DNA from: Euprymna scolopes
Taxonomy: Eukaryota; Mollusca; Cephalopoda; Sepiida; Sepiolidae
Length of the DNA: 23,334 nt
Assembly: GCA_024364805.1 (NCBI GenBank)
Contig: CM044496.1
Span: 132,142,355-132,165,688, forward strand
Reading direction: 5' to 3'
Shown here in pieces: positions 1-8,392 of this stretch. Made by a program: the position numbers and the translations under genes. Numbering within the stretch: position 1 is the first letter of the stretch; the number at the start of each line of letters is the position of its first letter. A model generated the notes under the pieces. It made no database searches. It was not told the DNA's origin and saw only the letters and a list, made by a program, of their open reading frames with translations.

Positions 1-776
1 TGCCAGATGGGGATCAGAGCATTAATGATGTAAAGATAAAGCTTGGTTTTTAGATGCATTAAAATTTTCAACTCCTTTGATTTTCTGATTTAGAGGTAAT
101 TATTTTTATACCTGTTTGAGCAGTTGCTCATCATTGTTGTAGAAACGCATTTGAATTTAAAGAGTATACAGAACCGTCTGCAATTATTTCTATTTTGTGT
201 AGGGAACAATTATCAATTATTCATGGATGTATAAAAGCTTAGCAGATATTAGAGTAAGAGTCAAAACGAAAAATAATGGACACTTGCAAAACTTGTCAAT
301 AATAGGTCAGAAAAAAAAAATGCTCACTTCATAATCTTATTTAGACTGAAAAAAGTAATTTATTTTTCATTAATGATAATGCATAGTTTTATTATTTAAA
401 CTTGCTTTGCTCCAGTTTATGATTTATAATTCATCTAAGGATATCAGAGTTATCTTTCTTGTAAACCGATATCGTTATCCTGGGGGTTTTTGAAGAAGAC
501 AGTGCAAATGAACACCAATCAACTAAACCAGAATTGGAATCCATTTTCTATTAATACAGAAATACTTTTTTTTATTTATCGAAGATGAAAGCACTGACAA
601 AAGCATTGAAATAAAGATTTCATTTCAACTTTTGTAAAACACGTTAAAAAAATTTATGGTACCAAAAATAAAATAAAAATAAAATAAATAATCTCTATGG
701 TTTGCAGCTTAGGTAAAATAAATGCAAATTTCAAGATTGTATAATTTAATAATGTATTAAAATTTGCAAATAAATA
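1..776. other. AT-rich non-coding stretch
   Basis: No gene, RNA or element can be supported here. The stretch is A/T-dominated, with an A/T-only tract around 659-690 built from AAAAT and AAAT units. Two short acidic open segments near 480-554 and 575-637 lie in different frames and are discussed among the rejected items. Confidence 0.6.
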
Positions 777-780
777 CTTC

Positions 781-905
781 ATACAAAATTCAAAAATGTA
801 ATAGTTTAAAGCCAAACAAGTGCAGAATCTCTTTCAATAAATAAACATTTATTCATTAAAATTAAATTCGATATTTTGGTTCAGAAGAGACTCTTAATCA
901 GGAAA
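781..905 (-). repeat. Inverted copy of hammerhead-like repeat
   Basis: Read on the minus strand, this segment matches 1195-1318 almost throughout. A stretch of about 42 bases centred on the AATAAATGTTTATTTATTG core shows only two differences. The minus strand begins with CCTGATTAAGAG and continues to an AAAATATC block, a decayed form of the CTGATGA ... GAAA arrangement seen in the plus-strand copy. It abuts a truncated direct copy (918-1003), so the two lie head to head. Penelope-like retroelements are known to leave terminal repeats in tandem and inverted arrangements and to carry minimal hammerhead motifs. Assignment to that class is inference, because no coding part is present. Confidence 0.75.
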
Positions 906-917
906 ATCCAGTTTTTT

Positions 918-1003
918 TTCTGCATTTGTTTGGTTTCAAATTTTTTAATTTTGTATTCCAATGTTAACCGTGCTTACAATAAACAGTAGACTTTCTATTA
1001 TGT
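918..1003 (+). repeat. Truncated direct copy of the same repeat
   Basis: This segment aligns directly with 1271-1361. Shared landmarks are TTTTGTATTCCAAT, the nearby GTGCTTAC and the TAAACAG blocks, in the same order and at similar spacing. It lacks the hammerhead-like core, which is present only in the 781-905 and 1195-1365 copies. Together the three copies bracket a 5S-like segment. The similarity is clear by eye, but the exact edges are uncertain by a few bases. Confidence 0.7.
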
Positions 1004-1082
1004 AACACATACGTGCTCGACCAGCGCCTTCTACTGTATGAGACATCGAAACCTTATACTTTACCAACATCTGAAAGACGGG

Positions 1083-1145
1083 GCAAGCATGGCCTAGGTT
1101 ACCGAGAGTAAGTACCTAATGTCGGGTGACCGTGGCATGGCACAT
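1083..1145 (+). pseudogene. 5S rRNA-derived fragment (plus strand)
   Basis: This segment resembles the 3' half of animal 5S rRNA, the part carrying the internal Pol III promoter. It has AAGCA followed by GGCCTAGGTTA (5S: GGCC-GGTTA), then GTACCTAATG and CGGGTGACCG (5S: GTACTTGGATGGGTGACCG). Small insertions separate the blocks, so it is decayed and not functional. It lies between the direct repeats at 918-1003 and 1271-1361 and is opposite in strand to the better 5S relic at 1550-1655. It could be the head of a 5S-derived SINE or an independent pseudogene. The match is moderate. Confidence 0.5.
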
Positions 1146-1194
1146 TCAAAAAATTAATTAAAAAAACAAAAAAAAACCAAAAAAAAAAACCCTA

Positions 1195-1365
1195 TTTTCC
1201 TGATGAAGATTGTTATGAATCGAAATATCCAATCTAATTTTAATAAATAAATGTTTATTTATTGAAAGAGATTTTGCACTTATTTGGTTTTCAACTTCAA
1301 TTTTAAAATTTTGTATTCCAATATCAACAGTGCTTACTATAAACAGACTTCCTATTATTTAAAAA
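1195..1365 (+). repeat. Repeat with hammerhead-like core
   Basis: This is the best copy of the local repeat. It starts TTTTCCTGATGAAGATTG and reaches ATCGAAATATCC. The order CTGATGA, a four-base stem (GATT with AATC) and GAAA is the order of the conserved core and stem II of a hammerhead ribozyme. The flanking stem I and stem III cannot be confirmed by eye. Downstream it shares the AATAAATGTTTATTTATTG block with the inverted copy at 781-905 and the TTTTGTATTCCAAT block with 918-1003. Minimal hammerhead motifs are known from the terminal repeats of Penelope-like elements. That link is inference here. Confidence 0.6.
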
Positions 1366-1549
1366 ATATTTGATTTTTACGTGAATTTTGGTTCAATTTA
1401 AAAACATTTTTGTGACCTAGACATTTATGTGATATTAATTCTGTGGTTGTATAAAAATGAGATCAGTTAATCTTAGTTATAGTGCTGTTGCTGAAATAGA
1501 TTGGCAGCTAGCTCTTGACTTGTGGGGGTCGCGTCTGGACAATTTTTCT

Positions 1550-1655
1550 CAGAGCACCTAGTATTTCCAAATGGTCACCCATCCAAGTATTGACTAGGCC
1601 AAACAATGCTTCAGTGATCTCATGATAATGCACATGACAATGTGATTATAGACGT
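1550..1655 (-). pseudogene. 5S rRNA pseudogene or 5S-derived SINE head
   Basis: The minus strand aligns with nearly the whole of an animal 5S rRNA. The internal promoter region is best kept, with TTGGATGGGTGACC intact at about 1573-1588. Upstream of it are a GGCC-TAGTCAATA block matching GGCC-GGTTAGTA and a GAAGCATTG-like segment. The 5' part (near 1640-1655) still recalls GTCTA...ATCAC. Short gaps and scattered substitutions show decay. The preserved box C suggests retroposition of a Pol III transcript or a 5S-derived SINE. No clear A-rich tail was identified, so a SINE body is unproven. Confidence 0.75.
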
Positions 1656-1659
1656 TCAT

Positions 1660-2200
1660 CTTCTGAATGCCTCACCTTAAAAGATGACGTTTTATCGTTT
1701 TAAAATTAAAACTCGAGTTGTATGGCTTTTGCGATAATCGTGAATCACTTTTCAAAAATGCTCAATTACCCCCCACCCGCCCCAAATTGATATGAAAAAG
1801 TGTCAAAGACAAAAATAAAAATGTAGCAGCTGACAGAAGTTAGATATGTTTCATATCATTACAAATAATGCGTTTAGTAGAAGAAATCTACTGTTTTGAT
1901 CCGATATCTAACAATATTTTAACATATCTTATATTGATACTGATCCCGAACCCAATGTTGCGTCAGCATCATTAACAGTAACCCGTCGGAAAAAGCAGAT
2001 ATGAACACTGCTAGACAATAAATTCAATATGCTGAAAAGTCTTTCACAAGATAAGACTTGCTATAAGTTTAATTACATGAAACATTTTTTCAAGAAAAGT
2101 ATATTAACATGATGTTTGTATATTTTTTTGAGATGAGGATTGACAATTATTTTTTGTATTTGAATTGTTTGGAATATTATTCTCATCTTGGTTGTTTTTT
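1660..2200. other. Non-coding stretch, nothing assigned
   Basis: No exon, RNA gene or element family was recognised. There is a short C-rich patch near 1771-1782 in otherwise AT-rich DNA. Confidence 0.5.
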
Positions 2201-2201
2201 T

Positions 2202-2245
2202 CCACAACGTTTCAGCCGATGTAACTTCCAACCGTCTTCAAGTTC
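2202..2245 (-). repeat. Hammerhead-like motif, second family
   Basis: On the minus strand this reads TTGAAGACGGTTGGAAGTTA followed, after a short gap, by CTGAAACGTT. It recalls a motif widespread in invertebrate repeats in which TGAAGA, a GGTTG-type stem and GAAACG occur in that order, the same order as a hammerhead core. Here the stem II complement is decayed, so an active fold is unlikely. A shorter partial match with CTGAAGAAG and TTGGAAGTTAG lies at about 13291-13311 on the plus strand. Family assignment is tentative. Confidence 0.4.
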
Positions 2246-2551
2246 ATTCACACTAAATGTTTTGGTGAATGGTGAAAAAAAAAAATTTTTTTTGTTGCGC
2301 TTTCCCAATGTACATAAAAGCGTTAGAAATTCAAAACACAAATAGCGTCAAATCATTTTTTATTTATTTATTTTTTTTTTCCTAAATTCGGGTCCATTAC
2401 ATTTTTTTTTTTTTTAATATGATGCTTGTATATTTAAATGTTTTAAAATATATTTTAATAAAAAATATATTTTAAGAATAAAAAATAACCGAACGAAAAT
2501 AGATTTTTTTAGCGTGTAAAGTATCTAACAAGTTATTGGACTTTTTCTAGC

Positions 2552-2623
2552 AAAAAAATAAATAAATAAATAAATAAATAAATAAAATAAAATAAAATAA
2601 ATAAAAATAAAAATCAAATAAAT
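2552..2623. repeat. AAAT microsatellite
   Basis: Repeated AAAT units shift to AAAAT units from about 2583 onward. It is a simple tetra/pentanucleotide repeat. It may be a relic tail of a retroposed sequence, but no element body was recognised next to it. Confidence 0.9.
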
Positions 2624-2652
2624 TTTACAAAACTTTTTTTCATGGAAACACC

Positions 2653-2690
2653 TAAGCAAAAACTATTTTTTTTTCAATAGTTTTTGCTTA
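2653..2690. repeat. Perfect 15-bp hairpin
   Basis: Left arm TAAGCAAAAACTATT (2653-2667) is exactly complementary to 2676-2690, with an 8-base T-rich loop. Similar T-run-plus-ATG-AAACA strings flank it on both sides (about 2634-2650 and 2696-2712), so a small insertion with short flanking duplication is possible. Confidence 0.85.
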
Positions 2691-2814
2691 AATGATTTTT
2701 TTTATGAAAACATCGTCGGTTGACAGCTGCTTACATTATTTTTTTTTCCCCGGCAGCTTACCGTAAACATGACTTTGGATCAGGTTCTGGATCAGTACTT
2801 TTAATGTCTATTCT

Positions 2815-3051
2815 CTATATGAGAGTTAACAATAATGGTAAAAATTTCTTATATTTCTTTATACAAGCAAGCTTTTGAATCTTCCACATAGATAAGTGTC
2901 GTGGGTAGTAAGGAGAAGATAAAACAGAACGGCAAATAGAATCAATTCTTGCACATGATGCACATGACTCAAATGTTATATTCATATAATTTTTCATACT
3001 TTCAAAGTGTGACGGAGAGAGTATTATTGCTTCCACCCATCTAGTGCAAAG
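2815..3051 (-). other. Unassigned open segment, cysteine-rich
   Basis: The minus strand is open for about 78 codons, and no ATG lies near the upstream end. The translated segment has four cysteines within a short span (FESCASCARIDSICRSV) and a basic C-terminal end (KKYKKF). No known domain is recognised. It lies in DNA a little richer in G+C than its surroundings, which would suit an exon or an old transposon fragment, but chance is also reasonable in this sequence. No strong splice acceptor precedes it. Confidence 0.15.
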
Positions 3052-3354
3052 CTCATAGATTCAAATTACAAAGAGAGTGAGAACACCGAAACATTTAGCA
3101 GTCGGATGCGGGGAGTGTGAATAGTATTAATGTATAGATTGGATATCCAAAGCGAATGAAGTCGTGTACAAACAAGACAAGCAGATGGAACGGTAAAGAA
3201 TACGCTTTCTTATAAAGGCAGTAATTGACATTCGACATATGTCAGTCAATTGATAAAGTCTGCAGCATGTGGAAAAACTGTTAGACTGAATCACATCACT
3301 GGGCGTAAATAGCTTAAAAAAAAAAAAAAAGCAGCAGCTTTAACCTTTATCAAT

Positions 3355-3395
3355 ATAGTTCTACACTGACACTTTGTTCTTAGCCAAAAGACCAT
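3355..3395 (-). pseudogene. U2 snRNA-derived fragment, copy 1
   Basis: On the minus strand, GTCTTTTGGCTAAGAACAAA followed by GTGT matches the 5' region of U2 snRNA (GGCCTTTTGGCTAAGATCAAGTGT) with about three differences over 25 bases. CTTTTGGCTAAGA is exact. Only this short part of U2 is recognisable. The sequence just outside the U2-like 5' end, with ATTATAGTT, recurs beside copy 2, so the two copies look like duplicates of one larger unit and not separate retropositions. Confidence 0.55.
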
Positions 3396-3548
3396 GTATC
3401 AATTATAGTTCTAATATGCTTTCTTCCCTACGAGGCCAGAGACACAAAAGTCAGTTTTTTAATGTGAGGGAAAATCCAGACATCCTGAATTTGAACAAAA
3501 ATAAAATTTCCTCGGTCTAGAAAAGACAATAGACTAAGTGTTGTATCT

Positions 3549-3642
3549 GAACAGATACTACACTTTGTATTATTTGTAAAAAAATTTACATTTTAAACAA
3601 ATTAGTTACAAGGTCATTACAATTTGTTCCTAGTCAAAAGGT
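3549..3642 (-). pseudogene. U2 snRNA-derived fragment, copy 2 (interrupted)
   Basis: On the minus strand, a U2-like 5' block (ACCTTTTGACTAGGAACA, near 3623-3642) is followed about 60 bases later by AAGTGTAGTATCTGTTC (3549-3565). That is 17 bases identical to the branch-point-pairing region of U2. The two blocks are in U2 order and strand, so this reads as one U2 relic split by an A/T-rich insertion. The 3549-3565 block is also one arm of a 13-bp inverted repeat with one mismatch (3538-3565), so chance palindrome formation is an alternative for that block. Confidence 0.5.
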
Positions 3643-3659
3643 AAAGCATTTATTATAGT

Positions 3660-4335
3660 TACAATTGGAAATTTCACAAAAAGTGAAGCGGCATAAATAG
3701 TGACAAAAATATAACAAGCAACACTAAATGTGCTGCTCTTTATTGGACAAATGGAGATGGAATGTCCCCTAGCTTTTAGTAGAGGGAGTTTTGTGTTCAA
3801 TAATTTTTTTACATGCAATTCTACAGGAAATTATTGTCTTTTCATTACCTCCCAGAAGTTGTTTACATTTTTTTTTTTTTACAATAAGGCATTTCAATCT
3901 ACTGAGCAGGGATGAACTCAACTTGAGATCCTCTAACCTTAATAGATAAGTCACAAAAATTTACCAACTTATCCTAGAAACTCAATGTGCAGGTTATCCC
4001 GAGTTTAATCAAGTAAAAAAAGAATGTAAAGTAGAAGAGAATGGAACGCAAACAATGGTCGTACAGGTCCAATAAAAAGTTAGATTAAAAAAATTTCATG
4101 GCATTCAGAGTTTAACACTAAGAGGGTCAAATGTAACAGATTTTAAATTTGGACATAACTGTCAAAATTTAAAATATTTCTTAAGTTAATAAGTAACACT
4201 TTATTTGCATATTTTAATTACGTTGGTTAAATACTAATTATTCTAATATATAAACCACTAATTGTATCTACCTAGCATTTTTGCCTCCCCTTTTTTTTTT
4301 CACCATTATTTTTATTTAGCAAAAAAATTTATTTA
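3660..4335. other. Non-coding stretch, nothing assigned
   Basis: Short open frames exist on both strands and overlap each other. None has recognisable domains or splice context. The stretch is A/T-rich, with poly-T runs near 3868-3880 and 4290-4300. Confidence 0.5.
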
Positions 4336-4339
4336 ACTG

Positions 4340-4640
4340 AAGCAAAATCTTACAAAACTATACTTATTGTTATGGTAATATTGTTTTAATCTTTATTTAA
4401 AATATTATTGGATGTAAATAACTTCCAAAACCTTGAATCTTTTACGAAAACGAAATGAGAATTTAATTTTAATTAAAGTTGAAATCACTTTATTTGAATA
4501 TTTGAATACTTCTAAGTTCTTAAGGGTCAAAATTATTATTTTTTTTCTTAACTATTAACAAGATTAAATCGATTCACTTGTTTTATGAAGAAATAGGCAT
4601 GCATTGTGGCAGATTTAATTTTTTAATTAAAATAAGGTTT
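4340..4640 (+). repeat. AT-rich dispersed repeat, copy A
   Basis: This is collinear with copy B at 14610-14912. Anchors are ATTATTGGATGTAAATAA (here near 4405-4421), ACTTG followed by TTATGAAGAAA (near 4576-4593) and GCATGCA followed by TTTAATTT and TAATTAAA (near 4598-4629). Anchor spacing is almost the same in the two copies (about 170 and 176 bases). No terminal inverted repeats, tail or coding content were found, so the class is unknown. Confidence 0.6.
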
Positions 4641-4644
4641 TTAA

Positions 4645-5890
4645 AAAATTTTAGTAATTTATTTAAATAATTGATTAATATATAAAGTCATCTTGTCAGA
4701 GTTTTAGAGTGTCATCAATAATAATTATTTTGATAAATCAATATTTGGTTCTAACTAGCCATTTTAAAAAAATAGCAATGTATTTGCTTTTCAGTTTCTT
4801 TCAAATAACATGGAACCATTCTCATGAAATAATATAGGAATTTTCACTGTGCCTGACTTTTAGATTTATACACCAGAAAAAAAAATCCGATTTGCTTAAG
4901 CCACTAGGCAGAGTATTTTTTAAATATCAAGCGTTTTTATATTCTTATTCGCATTTATATTGCCCATTTATTCCATGAAATATTCCACTTTTCCTTTTTC
5001 ATTCTTTTTTAAAAGACTGATTTTTTTTTTATCTAAAGTCTTATTGGAGATACTGACAGAGTTAGCAGTCTCTATACGAAAGGAAAAAATGATTTTATTT
5101 AAGATTACATTCCTGCATTTGAAACCTTTTCCCCAAAATTTTAAATTCCTGTAATAGCATTATCCAATCCTTAGCCACGAAAAAGCAAAATACAGTATTC
5201 AGTCATTAAGCTATAATTTTTTTTTTTTCAAACATAATATTGGATTATTTAATACTATCATAAATTTGACTTCATTTTGAAATCAAACAGTGCGTCTAGG
5301 GAGGGGGGATAGATACATACAATTCGATGCAGCAATAGATGTTGCCTAAAACCAGCATTATTTACAGTAATAAGAATCAGTTTTTTTTTCTCCATTTTTT
5401 TTTCTGCAAGAAAATCCACTACCAATGTCTTAAACTAATTTCAATAAACTCCAGACATTTTCTGATTTAAAGAAGCGTTTGCATCTTGTACTTTTTGAAT
5501 GAAAACATTTACTTAAATTAAAAAAAACAAACAAACTTGCTTTAAAGACTGTTCGTCTTTTTTCTTGCTACCATAAGTTTATTATAAGTTTATCATGCTT
5601 GATGGGACGTTGCCACATAATACAATTTTGTTTAACTTACTATTTACTTTTTCATTTGCTTTATTCCTAGTGAACGTGTGCGTATATTAAAGCAACATAA
5701 AATACCAAACTTTATTATTATTTATTGAAATCAAAAACTCAACAACAGCATAAAAACATTATAGAAATCGCATTTAAACGTTACATAATTACAATCACCA
5801 GAATACATTTCGGTTTCTTTACTCTCTTGCCCACCAACAAATTTAGTTTCTTGATTTTAGTTTTTTTGTTTATAACAATCTAGTTCAATT
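4645..5890. other. Non-coding stretch, nothing assigned
   Basis: More than a kilobase of A/T-rich DNA with poly-T and poly-A runs. A short G run lies at 5301-5308. No exon, RNA gene or element was recognised on either strand. Confidence 0.5.
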
Positions 5891-5893
5891 GAT

Positions 5894-5964
5894 AAAGTTG
5901 AAGTATTATAATATTCTTTAGCCAATAAATTATTGGCCAAAGAATACTGTAAAACTTCAACTTT
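5894..5964. repeat. Near-perfect 71-base palindrome
   Basis: The arms at 5894-5928 and 5930-5964 are complementary at 31 of 35 positions, around a single central base. The ends are exact (AAAGTTGAAG and its complement), as is the inner part around GCCAATAA. Transcribed from either strand it would fold into a long hairpin. It could be a tiny fold-back element, a decayed MITE or a small-RNA precursor. No target-site duplication was identified. Confidence 0.85.
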
Positions 5965-6021
5965 CCAAATCCTATTTGAAAAATATTTTTTTTTAATAAA
6001 ACAGAAGTTATTTAAAAAAAA

Positions 6022-6110
6022 ACACATTAAGATGCAAACATTCTTTTTTTCTTTTTTAAATTGAAATATTTCTTATCGATTTTGGATGAAACCATCCTTC
6101 TTCAGAGAAA
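6022..6110 (-). repeat. Direct repeat with hammerhead-like core, copy 1
   Basis: This aligns with 6311-6395 in the same orientation. On the minus strand it reads CTCTGAAGAAGGATGGTTTC, then CATCCAAAATC. CTGAAGA is followed by a perfect five-base stem (GGATG/CATCC) and then AAAA in place of the usual GAAA. That is a hammerhead-type core with one key base changed, so it is probably inactive. Further on, both copies share a block close to CATCTTAA and ATGTTTACATC. Confidence 0.6.
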
Positions 6111-6310
6111 GGATTTTTTTTTTCTTCACAAGTAAAAAAAATGTGTCCGTCCTGTTATTGAATCAAGATTGTGCTAGGTGTTGTTGACATATGGGGTTCT
6201 GTTTGGTTGGAACTCTTCAGTGAACTTTTTAAGGTGCATGTTCGCCACGTTCTAAAAAAAAAGTTGAAATTTATAAGCTCTTCCAGTCATCTTTAAAATT
6301 TTAAACTTAA

Positions 6311-6395
6311 GAAAACACGTTAAGATGTAAACATTTTATTTTAAATCGAAATATTAATAATTTCGGGTGACACCATCCTTCTTCAGAGAAGTAAG
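6311..6395 (-). repeat. Direct repeat with hammerhead-like core, copy 2
   Basis: This is the partner of the repeat 289 bases to the left. On the minus strand it reads CTCTGAAGAAGGATGGTGTC, then ACCCGAAATT. Here GAAA is intact, but the stem has one A-C mismatch (GGATG/CACCC). The copies therefore differ in which part of the core has decayed. Two such repeats in direct orientation flanking about 200 bases recall the paired terminal repeats of Penelope-like elements, but the interior has no recognised coding sequence. Confidence 0.6.
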
Positions 6396-6399
6396 ACTT

Positions 6400-7495
6400 C
6401 CGGACAGAGTCAGTATAGTGGTGGCTGAATGATAAAATATGCAAGTCACATAACGGCAAAGAAACAATTTTATTAATAGACATTATCAATAATTAAAAAA
6501 AAAATTAAAGTTTTATTTTATATTCATCAATAAATTCATTTTAATTTTTAAAAATTTTATATTCATCAATAAAAACAAATTGTTACAAAACCGTTCATAA
6601 CAGAAATTAATACTTCAAATGCTACTTAATGTTTAGTTATCATAAATGTTACAAACTGTCCACCGATTCTTTCTGCGGTTATAGTCTACATGCTATATAC
6701 ACACAATTCAAATGGAAAAAAGAGGAACATAACCAACTCCTTAATTAGCATCTGCCTCTTCAAAGTGCAATTTAAATTTATTAAAAATAATATCCACTTA
6801 TATAATTTGAAATGATTCTCTCAAAACCTATGCAAAACAAAAACCCAACAAAACATCTTTAACTCAAATATTTCAATTCATTTAAATAATTAGCATTCTA
6901 TTCAAATAGTTCATTTGTATATTGACTTGAGTACATTAATTATATCAATATTGTCATTTAAGATATGGAGGTTAAAAAAAAAAAACAAAAAAAACAAAAC
7001 ACTAATTATGGTTCTTAAACTAAAACAGTAAAACTTTGCCATTTTAGAAAAATATGAAATATCGAATAGACAAATGTTAATTGAGAAATTGGATTAAAAG
7101 TCTTCCTCTAGCAACTGCATACATGGTCTTATTTCCTTGAAATTCTAGTGTCATCAAATTTAAGAGATGCGAACATGCAAGAGATACTCATGTGAGTGAG
7201 GGGGGAGGCAAGAAAATGGCATCGAGCATAGCTTTGCACTCCCCCATTTTTGAAACGAATGGAAGTAATTTTTAGAAATTAGGTGTTGTAACAAGAAACG
7301 TCAGATAAGAACAACAATCAGCCTTTGAAAGCCCTCAAAAGGAAACAGAACATTGCTTTGAATCAAGAAAAAAAGACAAGAGTGTCTTTGTTTTCGAAAT
7401 AGGATCGTCTATGAAAGACTGGTTTCTATGAAAAATATTAAACCAAACAAGAGTAAGAAATTAATATAAAGTTTGAATAAAACAATATAGTTATA
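6400..7495. other. Non-coding stretch, nothing assigned
   Basis: AT-rich DNA with several A runs. A small local duplication of TTATATTCATCAATAAA occurs at about 6518-6533 and 6557-6572. No exon, RNA or element family was recognised. Confidence 0.5.
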
Positions 7496-7497
7496 TA

Positions 7498-8345
7498 TAT
7501 ATATTTTTTTTTTTACAAGGTAGTCTTCACTTATCAACGCCCAAAGGCCACTCGAGGATAACAGTTAATAAATGTATGGTGGTAGTTTAGTAATCATTAA
7601 TGGTGTAGATTGGGTAGAATTTGGATTATTTAAGGGGACTGCTCAACAAGATCTTGTTTGCATTGGACTTGAAGGCTACCATATTGCAATCCGCTGGGAA
7701 ACAAGCCAATAGAACAGTATTCCACATGTGGGCAGTTTTAGGAAAGAAAGTTTCATTCATGGAATCTGCATTTAGATTTAGGCACAGATAGAGATTGGAG
7801 AAAATTGTTGATAATGATTGTAGCTAATATAGTTTTTTATGAAAGTTTGGCAAGGGGGGGTAGATTGGAGCTCAGACAAGCACTTGCCATGAAAATAACG
7901 ATAGAGCAGAGGCAGGCTTGCAACATCTGTGGGAAAGAGGTTGCAGAAAAGGGAATCATCTACATTTCAAAGCCGGTTTTGAACTGTCAAGGCAGGATAG
8001 GATTTGCCAAGCAGCTCCTGCTCAGATGTGGCAACAGTATCCCATTTTAGGATGTATTTAAATAGAGGATTGCATCGGCAGTGAGATACCTACTGGAGCA
8101 GTAGAATGATCCAACAATTTTTCCAGTGATCTAGGCAACAGATTTGATGTACGTGTTCCATTTCAGATCAGGAATGAAAGTCAGTCCCTGAAACTCGTCA
8201 AGACATGATACTTCCAAGAGGATTCATTCATTTCAATTGGGAGCAGAGCAATTCTGATGAAAAAAGATGCTTATATCTGGTCGGATTTTCAAAGTCAAGC
8301 CAAAATAGCAATCTGTCCGACTTGATTCAGACCAGCCTTTATTTT
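7498..8345 (-). mobile_element. 5'-truncated Jockey/CR1-type LINE, minus strand
   Basis: The minus strand encodes, in shifting frames, the C-terminal half of a non-LTR reverse transcriptase. In order it shows GLTFIPDLKWNTYIKSVA (8140-8190), SRYLTADAILYL (near 8058-8095), a CRSLFCNLFPTD-VASLPLLYRYFHGKC-like stretch (near 7890-7960) and FFPKTAHMWN followed by FPADC and AFKSN (near 7650-7755). These match the conserved tail of Jockey/CR1-group LINE proteins, where FFPRTARLWN and a terminal LLS motif are usual. The catalytic YADD part is absent, so the copy is 5'-truncated. Several stops and at least three frameshifts show it is old. The 3' end (low coordinates) runs into an A-rich then TA-rich tail at about 7498-7516, as expected for a LINE insertion. 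It was never a host gene. Confidence 0.85.
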
Positions 8346-8392
8346 TTCCTTTCAACTATGTTATTCCATGATTATATTTCACTTCAGATTTT

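Noticed and set aside
480-637. Two acidic open segments (FEEDSANEHQSTKPELES and FIEDESTDKSIEIKISF) that read like pieces of one protein
   Set aside because: They lie in different frames separated by a T run, are short, and match no family I recognise. Chance is sufficient.
2109-2345. 78-codon plus-strand open frame
   Set aside because: It overlaps the hammerhead-like repeat motif on the other strand and is otherwise low-complexity (F, K and S runs).
7805-8050. 81-codon plus-strand open frame with CNICGKEV, resembling a zinc-finger half
   Set aside because: It is antisense to the clear LINE reverse transcriptase remnant. The cysteine pair is coincidental.
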